Of a stretch of DNA of 7,827 bases, positions 1 to 5,213 are shown one piece after another (position 1 is the stretch's first letter; each line of letters begins with the position of its first letter). This stretch comes from Phycisphaerae bacterium (GTDB taxonomy: Bacteria > Planctomycetota > Phycisphaerae > Sedimentisphaerales > Anaerobacaceae), in contig JAUWBX010000069.1 in the NCBI GenBank assembly GCA_030609625.1, positions 1-7,827 on the forward strand. Direction: 5' to 3'. The translations under genes and the position numbers were made by a program. The notes under the pieces were generated by a model. That model made no database searches and was not told the DNA's origin. It worked only from the letters and a program-made list of their open reading frames with translations.

Positions 1-156
1 GCTTCGGCTAATTCAGGGCAAGCTTCTTTCGTTCAGAATAACATTGTCAGTTTATTAGTGGATTGGCCCCGATGTGAGGAGCGTGTTTGGGGGGGAGATT
101 TTGCTTTGCACTTCTTTAATAATCTATTAGAATTTTTAGAGGTCTTCAACGATTGA
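1..156 (+). CDS. Possible 3' end of an unrecognised gene
   Basis: Frame 1 is open from the window edge to a TGA at 154-156, giving 51 C-terminal residues. Both other plus-strand frames stop early. The peptide is mixed in composition (it includes SLLVDWPRCEERVWGGDF and HFFNNLLEFLEVF) and ends in a leucine/phenylalanine-rich, probably helical tail. I recognise no family. Third codon positions are AT-rich, unlike the GC-leaning third positions of the GH30 gene downstream, so the gene may be of different origin or the open frame may be chance: 51 codons without a stop is not rare. If real, it ends 54 bases before the GH30 start and could be cotranscribed with it. Confidence 0.4.
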   Translation, partial: ASANSGQASFVQNNIVSLLVDWPRCEERVWGGDFALHFFNNLLEFLEVFND

Positions 157-198
157 ACGGGAATCAAATTCGGTTTTAAGAGAATGGTCAGGCTTGGA

Positions 199-204
199 AA
201 GGAG
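199..204 (+). promoter_or_regulatory. Ribosome binding site that sets the GH30 GTG start
   Basis: AAGGAG lies six bases before the GTG at 211, which is ideal spacing. The in-frame ATG at 184 has only a weak purine stretch before it, and starting there would put nine extra polar or charged residues ahead of the signal peptide. This decides the start in favour of 211. Confidence 0.75.
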
Positions 205-210
205 ATAAAT

Positions 211-1632
211 GTGCGCAGCAGATTCATTTGGGTGATAGCACTTCTATTTATTTTGGGCAATCTCGTTCCAGCCGCTTTGGTCTGGGCTGTGGATGTTACG
301 GTGGATGGTGCCCAGCGGTACCAGAGGATAGAAGGTTTCGGGACATGTCTTATTGCGTGGATGGAGAGGTTCCGGAAGCTCTATCGCACGGAGGAGTTCC
401 AGAGAATCTACGTAGAGGGGGTTGGATGCAACATACTCCGCGTGAATATGTGGGGCCCGACGTTCGAGAAGCCGACGGAAGACTGGCGGCAAATCCGCTA
501 CGAGGATTTTAATATGGAGGCTAACAACGGCCGGGCCAGGATATTCGTAGATTTTGGCCGGGGCATCCTCAGGATAAATCCGGAGACCAAGATAATCGGA
601 ACGGTCTGGAGCCCGCCGTCCTGGATGAAGATGAACAAATCCATTACGGATAAAGGGTCCAACGCTATTCGGGCCGGGGATTATAGAGGCTTTAATAACC
701 GGGTTGACCCGAAGTATTTCAAGCACTTCTGCAAGTGGATGGTGGAATACGTGAAGATGCACGAGAAACAGGGCGTGCCTTTTTATGCCGTGAGCATCGG
801 CAATGAGGTGCAGTTTACTCAGTCTTTCGAGAGCTGCGTATGGGACAGCAGGGACTATGTTACCATTATAATCATGCTCGGCGAGACGCTGAAGGCCGAG
901 GGCTATGGTGATGTGAAAATTTTCGGGCCCGAAACGATGACCAGCCACATGTATGAAGGCGGTACGGGTTCCTACGTCAAAGCCATAATGGACAATCCCA
1001 AGGCATTGGAAGCTCTCGACGTCTTTGCCACCCACGGCTATGAGGACGGCGTCAGAGCGGAAATGTCGGCCACTTCGTCCGGCAGGTTCAGGGATTTGAT
1101 AAAGGGCACCGGCAAGCCCTTCTGGATCACCGAGGGCGGCACCGGCGGACACGACTGGCCCAGCCCCATTCGAGAGGGCATCGGTAACGCCCTTCATAAT
1201 GCGCTGGTGGCCGGCAACTGCTCGGCCCTCGTTCCCTGGCAGATTACAGAAAGAAGAAAGAGCACCCACGGCATTATGGTGATGAGCACGTACACGCCGA
1301 AAACCTACACGGCCATGCACTACAGCAAGTTCATCCGGCCCGGCGCCCGGCGTATCGAGGCCCAACCCGGTTTTGGCACCGTCCAGGTGGGCGCTTTCCT
1401 GTATGAGAAGAACGGTGAGCTGGCCATCGTGGCCATCAATCCGGCCGAGCAGGAGCAAGCCCTGAATCTGATCTTCAAGAATCTCAAGGGGCTCACCTCG
1501 CTGAAGGCTTATCGTACTTCGGAGTTCGAGAACCTGAAGAACATTGGCGAAGTTGCGGTCAGTAACAACAAGGTTGTTTTCCAGATGATGCCCCAGAGCA
1601 TCGTTACTTTCTCGGGCAAAATAACCAAGTGA
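211..1632 (+). CDS. Secreted GH30-family glycoside hydrolase
   Basis: This is probably an exported retaining endo- or exo-glycosidase of clan GH-A. The 473-residue protein begins with a Sec signal peptide (basic MRSR, hydrophobic core about residues 5-25, likely cleavage after VWA at 26). The catalytic (beta/alpha)8 barrel covers about residues 30-370 and includes IEGFG near 40-44 and WSPPSWMK at 133-140. The likely acid/base is E199 in SIGNEV and the likely nucleophile is E308 in WITEGG. SKFIRPGARRI (372-382) starts the C-terminal beta-sandwich typical of GH30, which runs to the end. Both catalytic glutamates are present and the length is normal for the family. Known GH30 activities include glucuronoxylanase, beta-1,6-galactanase, beta-glucosidase and glucosylceramidase; I cannot choose among them. 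The GTG start is preferred over the ATG at 184 because of the AAGGAG at 199-204. The convergent sulfatases suggest a sulfated or complex polysaccharide substrate, which is inference. I see no clear terminator hairpin after the TGA. Confidence 0.88.
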   Translation: MRSRFIWVIALLFILGNLVPAALVWAVDVTVDGAQRYQRIEGFGTCLIAWMERFRKLYRTEEFQRIYVEGVGCNILRVNMWGPTFEKPTEDWRQIRYEDFNMEANNGRARIFVDFGRGILRINPETKIIGTVWSPPSWMKMNKSITDKGSNAIRAGDYRGFNNRVDPKYFKHFCKWMVEYVKMHEKQGVPFYAVSIGNEVQFTQSFESCVWDSRDYVTIIIMLGETLKAEGYGDVKIFGPETMTSHMYEGGTGSYVKAIMDNPKALEALDVFATHGYEDGVRAEMSATSSGRFRDLIKGTGKPFWITEGGTGGHDWPSPIREGIGNALHNALVAGNCSALVPWQITERRKSTHGIMVMSTYTPKTYTAMHYSKFIRPGARRIEAQPGFGTVQVGAFLYEKNGELAIVAINPAEQEQALNLIFKNLKGLTSLKAYRTSEFENLKNIGEVAVSNNKVVFQMMPQSIVTFSGKITK

Positions 1633-1726
1633 GGAGAATTAAAGGGGAAAGGACCGCATAGACTAAAAACCATCTTACGCAGCTATAGAAAACTCTAAAT
1701 ACGAATCCCCGTCCCCCGATCGGAGT

Positions 1727-1752
1727 CGAGGACAGGTTTCACGAGGACAGGT
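1727..1752. repeat. 11-base direct repeat, two copies
   Basis: CGAGGACAGGT occurs at 1727-1737 and again at 1742-1752, with four bases between copies. An 8-base palindrome, CCGATCGG (1716-1723), lies just to the left. This is within the 133-base gap between the convergent GH30 and sulfatase genes, which otherwise holds no recognisable feature. It may be a fragment of a dispersed repeat. Confidence 0.6.
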
Positions 1753-1765
1753 ACGATATATTCTG

Positions 1766-3214
1766 TTATCCCTTTTTCTTTTTTCTTTGCCTTGCTTTTT
1801 TCCAGCCCGCCGCTCTGGCCTTGGGGTCGTACCGAGGATTCCTTTCGGTGGGAATTGGAGCACCCACGCTCTTACGCCATTCGACGAGTTTCCGTGCCAG
1901 CTCCTTGACCTTGTCCGGCATCGTCCCGGCAAGGTCGTTCTTTTCGCCGATGTCGTCCTTGATATTGTACAATTCGATTTTTCCGTCCTCGAAGAACTCT
2001 ATCAGTTTCCAGTCACCCTGACGTATTGCGCCAGCCGGCGTCGTGCGCCACGGCCATTGCTTTTCGTTATAAGACTCAAGATATGCAGGGAAATGCCAGA
2101 AGATAGGCCGCTTTTTGAATTTTGATTTTTTTGCAGTCAGCAGACCAACGATGCTTTGGCCGTCGAGAATATGTCTCCGTGGCTTCGGCACACCCGCCAT
2201 CTCTAACATCGTCGGATAGAAATCGATGCCGATTACCGGCACATCGCAGAGGCTGTCTGCCTTTGCTTTTCCGGGCCAGCGCACAGCCATCGGCACTCGT
2301 ATGCCGCCCTCATAAAGCATCCCCTTCGAGCCTCGCAATGGGACCATTGAAGTTGCATTAGCATGTCCCCCGTTATCGGAGAAGAAAAATACCGCCGTGT
2401 TGTCTGTTAGTCCCAACTCATCGAGCTTGTCCATCACCGTAGCCACGCTCTGGTCAACACTCTCAATCATTGCGGCATAGGTCGGGTTGTTGTGCTCGTT
2501 ATCCGGTTTTTTCTTTTTGTACTTTTCGATTAATTCCTTCTTGGCCTGGATTGGAGTGTGTACCGCATGGTGAGACAAGTACAGGAAAAAAGGCCTGTCC
2601 CTGTTGGTCTCGATGAACTTGACAGCCTCATCAGTCAGGCGGTCCGTCAGATACTCGCCCTCTTTACTGAAATGCCCCCCGTGCTTCCTCTGGAACTCAA
2701 CGTCGAAGCCCTGGTCCTGGGGACGGTAAGGTTCCTCATTGCCTAAATGCCATTTGCCTATGCACGCCGAGGTGTATCCGCCCGATTTCAGTGCTTCAGA
2801 GACAGTAACGATTTTGGAATCGAGATTGGTTGTGTTCGGTGTTGGAATGAGCTTTCGCAAATTGGCCCGGCCGCGTTCGGAAGTACCTACCGTATAGACC
2901 CCGTGTCGCGGTGAGTATTGGCCCGATATCAGACAGGCACGGGTCGGTGCGCAGTTGGGGGCGTTGGAGTAAGCGTTTGTGAAGATGACACCCTGGTCGG
3001 CGAGCTTGTCAATGTTCGGCGTCTCGTAGTATCGACTGGGTCCGCCCGAACCGGGTATCCTGCCTGTAAAACCTACATCCTTCCATCCCAAATCGTCGAT
3101 AAAAATAAAGACAAAATTGGGTTTTTTCTTCGGCGCAGCACCTACAGCGCATCCCGGCATCATCAGCGAGGCCGCACCGATACTAATCGCTTTTAGAAAA
3201 TCACGACGTTTCAT
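1766..3214 (-). CDS. Tat-exported sulfatase (S1 family), CAPTR active site
   Basis: This is a formylglycine-dependent sulfatase that hydrolyses sulfate esters outside the cytoplasm. Of 482 residues, the N-terminus carries a Tat signal (MKRRDFLK, then a hydrophobic stretch) ending at MMPGC, an imperfect lipobox with Cys22, so it may be a lipoprotein. Sulfatase motifs in order: FIDD (D40, D41) for calcium; C88-A-P-T-R92, the site where the cysteine becomes formylglycine; GKWHLG with K154 and H156; SHHAVHTP at 214-221; SDNGGH with D280 and N281; and K297 before YEGGIRVP. The set is complete. The fourth signature position is Thr where Ser is usual. The C-terminus ends in a run of lysines and arginines (about 472-481). 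The open frame extends upstream to 3319, but those residues come from the repeat element between the two sulfatases; the start at 3214 places RRDFLK at the N-terminus and has an AGG five bases upstream. It is the second gene of a unit with the sulfatase at 3322-4755. The substrate is unknown, and no maturing enzyme is in the window. Confidence 0.9.
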   Translation of the reverse strand: MKRRDFLKAISIGAASLMMPGCAVGAAPKKKPNFVFIFIDDLGWKDVGFTGRIPGSGGPSRYYETPNIDKLADQGVIFTNAYSNAPNCAPTRACLISGQYSPRHGVYTVGTSERGRANLRKLIPTPNTTNLDSKIVTVSEALKSGGYTSACIGKWHLGNEEPYRPQDQGFDVEFQRKHGGHFSKEGEYLTDRLTDEAVKFIETNRDRPFFLYLSHHAVHTPIQAKKELIEKYKKKKPDNEHNNPTYAAMIESVDQSVATVMDKLDELGLTDNTAVFFFSDNGGHANATSMVPLRGSKGMLYEGGIRVPMAVRWPGKAKADSLCDVPVIGIDFYPTMLEMAGVPKPRRHILDGQSIVGLLTAKKSKFKKRPIFWHFPAYLESYNEKQWPWRTTPAGAIRQGDWKLIEFFEDGKIELYNIKDDIGEKNDLAGTMPDKVKELARKLVEWRKSVGAPIPTERNPRYDPKARAAGWKKARQRKKKKG

Positions 3215-3249
3215 AATGACCTGTTCCATCCTTCCTGCTTCTGTGTTTT

Positions 3250-3297
3250 CATTGCGAGCACCTGACCCAGCAGAGCAATGGTGGGGCAAGCCCCACC
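3250..3297. repeat. Two-hairpin, REP-like element between the sulfatase genes
   Basis: Two inverted repeats abut. CATTGC (3250-3255) pairs with GCAATG (3275-3280) around a 19-base loop. GGTGGGGC (3280-3287) pairs with GCCCCACC (3290-3297) around AA, a perfect GC-rich stem. The pair lies in the 107-base intercistronic gap. No T-tract follows on the minus strand, so it does not look like an intrinsic terminator. It could protect transcript ends, adjust expression of the second sulfatase, or be a dispersed REP or MITE-like repeat. Confidence 0.7.
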
Positions 3298-3321
3298 CTA
3301 CCAGACTGACACGAGACACTA

Positions 3322-4755
3322 CTAACCCGGCAGCGGCCAGTGCTCCGAAGGTGTCCGCGCAGATTCCATATATCTCTCAATCTTTGCTACAATTTCCGGA
3401 TGCTGCTCGGCGATATTGTGCTGCTCGGCGATATCGGTTTTCAGGTTGTAAAGCTCTATCGGTCCGTTGGGGTTCTTGGCTACGTTCAGCCGCACGCCCT
3501 TCCAGTCGCCCATCCGTATCGCCTGCTTCTTGCCCTGCTCGTGAAATTCCCAGTAGAGAAACTCATGCTTCTTCTGCCTCCGGCCTTGACCCAACAGCGT
3601 TGGAAGCATAGAGATTCCGTCAATACCTTTCGGCGACTCTATACCCGCTAACTCACAACAGGTCGGCAGGAAATCCCAGAATGCTGAGACATGGTCACTA
3701 AGCGACCCTGCACTTATCTTTCCCGGCCAACGTGCAATCATCGGAACGCGAATACCGCCTTCGTATAAGGCACGCTTGTAGTCGCGCAGAGGGCCGGAAC
3801 TGTTGAAGAAACCCGGGTCTGCGCCGCCCTCTTTATGCGGGCCGTTGTCGCTGGAGAACATCACGAATGTATTGTCATCCAGCCCAAGTGCCTTAAGCTT
3901 AGCCATCAGTCTGCCGATGTCACGGTCCCTTCGTGTTATCATCGCTGCGTGCCCTTTTTGTGGCTCGGGCCAATCCTTATCGGCGTATGGTTCAAGCGAA
4001 GGCACTTCCATACCTTCGTTGCCGGCCTCGTTGTTCGCATGCGGAATCGTATAAGCCAGATACAAAAAGAAAGGTTTTTCTTTGTTCTTTTCGACAAAAC
4101 TCAGGGCCTCCTTCGTGAACAAATCGTGCGAATACTCAACGCGTTTTGTCGCGACCCCGCCGGGCGTTCGCTCACGTCCATCGATGATGTGATTGACCTC
4201 GTTTGCAAGCTCAACCTTCTGTTCGTTGCGCCACAGGTACTTGGGATAGTAGTTATGGGCGTGTCTCTGGTTGAGATATCCAAACCAGTAATCGAAGCCC
4301 TGCCTGTTGGGGATACCCGTGCTGTCAGGCTCGCCCAGACCCCACTTGCCGATGATACCGGTGGTGTACCCGGCTTCCTTGAGCAGTTCGGCAAGGGTAA
4401 CGTCCGAAGGCCGCAGCGGGACGCGGGCATTGCCGCGGACAAGACAATGACCTGTATGCAAGCCGGTCATCAATACACACCGCGACGGGGCACAAACCGT
4501 GCTGCCGGCATAGTGGTCGGTAAAGCGCATCCCCTCTGCCGCCATCCGATCTATGTTCGGCGTTTTGATTGTCTCCTGTCCAAAGCAGGCCAGGTCCCCG
4601 TAGCCCAAATCGTCGGCAAGGATGAAAATAATATTTGGCTTGTTTAAGCTTACTTTTTCTTTTTTTGCGCAACTCGGCAACATAAAAGACGCTCCCGCCG
4701 AAGTCGCTGCAAAGCCCGCCATTTTAAGGAATTCTCTTCTCGTTTGTTCACCCAT
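3322..4755 (-). CDS. Tat-exported sulfatase (S1 family), CAPSR active site
   Basis: This is a second formylglycine-dependent sulfatase, 477 residues, clearly divergent from its neighbour. The N-terminus has a Tat motif (TRREFLK, residues 5-11), a hydrophobic stretch, and a lipobox-like MLPSC with Cys29 followed by lysines, so it is probably a Tat-exported lipoprotein. Motifs: LADD (D48, D49); the canonical C88-A-P-S-R92 formylglycine signature; GKWGLG at 136-141 with K137, where the usual His is Gly; HAHNYYP at 165-171; IPHA with H239; SSDNGPH with D303 and N304; and K327 in LRDYKRALYEGG. GKWGLG with HAHNYYP resembles the S1_16-type sulfatases, a tentative subfamily call. The ATG at 4755 follows GAGGAG by five bases on the minus strand. 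It is first in the unit, with a candidate promoter at 4848-4875 and a hairpin-bearing leader. It probably acts with the other sulfatase on differently placed sulfate esters of one glycan, which is inference. Confidence 0.92.
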   Translation of the reverse strand: MGEQTRREFLKMAGFAATSAGASFMLPSCAKKEKVSLNKPNIIFILADDLGYGDLACFGQETIKTPNIDRMAAEGMRFTDHYAGSTVCAPSRCVLMTGLHTGHCLVRGNARVPLRPSDVTLAELLKEAGYTTGIIGKWGLGEPDSTGIPNRQGFDYWFGYLNQRHAHNYYPKYLWRNEQKVELANEVNHIIDGRERTPGGVATKRVEYSHDLFTKEALSFVEKNKEKPFFLYLAYTIPHANNEAGNEGMEVPSLEPYADKDWPEPQKGHAAMITRRDRDIGRLMAKLKALGLDDNTFVMFSSDNGPHKEGGADPGFFNSSGPLRDYKRALYEGGIRVPMIARWPGKISAGSLSDHVSAFWDFLPTCCELAGIESPKGIDGISMLPTLLGQGRRQKKHEFLYWEFHEQGKKQAIRMGDWKGVRLNVAKNPNGPIELYNLKTDIAEQHNIAEQHPEIVAKIERYMESARTPSEHWPLPG

Positions 4756-4776
4756 AATCGCTCCTCTTGATAATTT

Positions 4777-4834
4777 ATTCCGCCAAAAGACGGCGAATCT
4801 TTGACTTCGGTATTGACTCCGCCACAGGCGGGTC
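4777..4834 (-). promoter_or_regulatory. Two leader hairpins in the sulfatase transcript
   Basis: Positions 4815-4834 form GAC-CCGCC (minus strand) / GGCGG-GTC with a three-base loop and one bulged base. Positions 4777-4798 form a second stem with a CGCC/GGCG-type core and one bulge. Both fall between the candidate transcription start and the ribosome binding site (4762-4767). Both have a GGCGGA right arm on the minus strand, so they look related. They may be copies of one dispersed hairpin or mRNA-stabilising structures; nothing matches a known riboswitch. Confidence 0.55.
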
Positions 4835-4847
4835 TGCGATATTGATT

Positions 4848-4875
4848 ATTGTAAATAATAAATCGAAAATGTAAA
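4848..4875 (-). promoter_or_regulatory. Candidate sigma70-like promoter of the sulfatase unit
   Basis: On the minus strand, TTTACA (4875-4870) and TACAAT (4853-4848) are separated by 16 bases. Each matches five of six consensus positions. Transcription would start near 4841, leaving a leader of about 85 bases before the ATG at 4755. The surroundings are AT-rich, so a chance match is possible. Confidence 0.5.
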
Positions 4876-4910
4876 TAACAAATATGCGTCAACGTCTGGG
4901 TGATGAGCGG

Positions 4911-4974
4911 TTATCAGAGTATCAGGTAATCAGGTAGTCCCGGCGCGCCGGGATCAGGATACCAGGTTATCAGG
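4911..4974. repeat. 8-base-period ATCAGG array with central 16-base palindrome
   Basis: Read in steps of eight from 4911, the units are TTATCAGA, GTATCAGG, TAATCAGG, TAGTCCCG, GCGCGCCG, GGATCAGG, ATACCAGG and TTATCAGG. Six of the eight follow NNATCAGG with at most one change. The two middle units keep the phase and form most of TCCCGGCGCGCCGGGA (4938-4953), which is a perfect palindrome. Units are too short and lack spacers for CRISPR. It could be a protein-binding array, a replication or segregation site, or a dispersed repeat. Confidence 0.75.
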
Positions 4975-5077
4975 AAAAATTTGTCTCTTCCCGATTCGCT
5001 TCCACCGTAAGTCCGCTTGTCCGCTTGGGGACGCCTTACGGCGGGGTCCTGTGGATTGTTATCCTGATACTCCGATA
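4912..5077. repeat. Possible small inverted-repeat (MITE-like) element
   Basis: Positions 4912-4926 (TATCAGAGTATCAGG) and 5063-5077 (reverse complement TATCGGAGTATCAGG) are inverted copies differing at one of 15 positions. They bound 166 bases with no coding sequence. I see no clear target-site duplication outside the ends, so a transposed element is only one reading. The ends could instead be remnants of two oppositely oriented ATCAGG arrays. Confidence 0.45.
5005..5043. other. Nested stem structure in the intergenic gap
   Basis: CCGTAAG (5005-5011) is complementary to CTTACGG (5035-5041). Inside it, GTCC (5019-5022) can pair with GGAC (5029-5032). An alternative hairpin is CGCC-TTAC-GGCG (5032-5043). 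An 8-base tandem duplication, GTCCGCTT, occupies 5011-5026. It may be a structured RNA segment or part of the inverted-repeat element; I recognise no RNA family. Confidence 0.4.
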
Positions 5078-5213
5078 TTCTACATTCTGTTTTCATAAGG
5101 ACTTGTAAATAAATTTTATTGTTACAGAGCAGAGAAAGCCGAAGATATAGTTTAGCAGGCTGATTCGAGCTGCCGGGACAAAACCGTTTTTTCTCTGAGC
5201 ACAACGAAATTCA

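Larger units (their letters stand above)
4756..5213. other. 458-base divergent gap rich in repeats and hairpins
   Basis: This gap separates the minus-strand sulfatase unit from the plus-strand ftsW-like gene. The left part holds the sulfatase leader and promoter. Positions 4911-4974 are an 8-base-period array around a perfect palindrome, and 4912-5077 is bounded by inverted copies of the array unit. Positions 5005-5043 can fold into nested stems. The rightmost 130 bases show nothing certain. The open frames crossing it on the minus strand consist mostly of the repeats and do not look like genes. Confidence 0.8.

Noticed and set aside
106..133. Possible promoter for the GH30 gene (TTGCAC, then TAGAAT)
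   Set aside because: The -35 matches only three consensus positions in an AT-rich stretch, and it lies inside a possible coding region.
184..210. ATG start nine codons upstream for the GH30 gene
   Set aside because: The GTG at 211 has AAGGAG at the right distance and starts the signal peptide directly; the upstream ATG has no good ribosome binding site.
33..260. 75-codon minus-strand open frame at the left edge
   Set aside because: Its composition is low quality, and it overlaps the GH30 ribosome binding site and signal peptide on the other strand.
244..1458. 404-codon open frame on the minus strand, antisense to the GH30 gene
   Set aside because: Its residues show no recognisable domain or signal, while the plus strand encodes an intact GH30 enzyme with both catalytic glutamates. 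GC-rich third positions commonly open an antisense frame.
1675..1932. 85-codon minus-strand open frame overlapping the end of the second sulfatase
   Set aside because: It is a shifted-frame shadow of the sulfatase C-terminus, arginine-rich and without motifs.
3215..3319. 35-residue N-terminal extension of the second sulfatase
   Set aside because: It reads through the two-hairpin element and would place the Tat RRDFLK motif deep inside the protein. The ATG at 3214 gives a normal signal peptide.
3835..4647. 270-codon plus-strand open frame antisense to the first sulfatase
   Set aside because: The minus-strand frame has the complete sulfatase motif set. The antisense product has no recognisable features and no ribosome binding site that I can see.
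4911..4974. CRISPR array
   Set aside because: Units of eight bases are contiguous without spacers and no cas gene is present.
5122..5151. Possible promoter for the ftsW-like gene (TATAGT at 5146-5151)
   Set aside because: The only -35 candidates match poorly or are badly spaced, so I do not call it.
4914..5204. 96-codon minus-strand open frame in the intergenic gap
   Set aside because: It consists largely of the octamer array and hairpin sequence and has no recognisable protein features.
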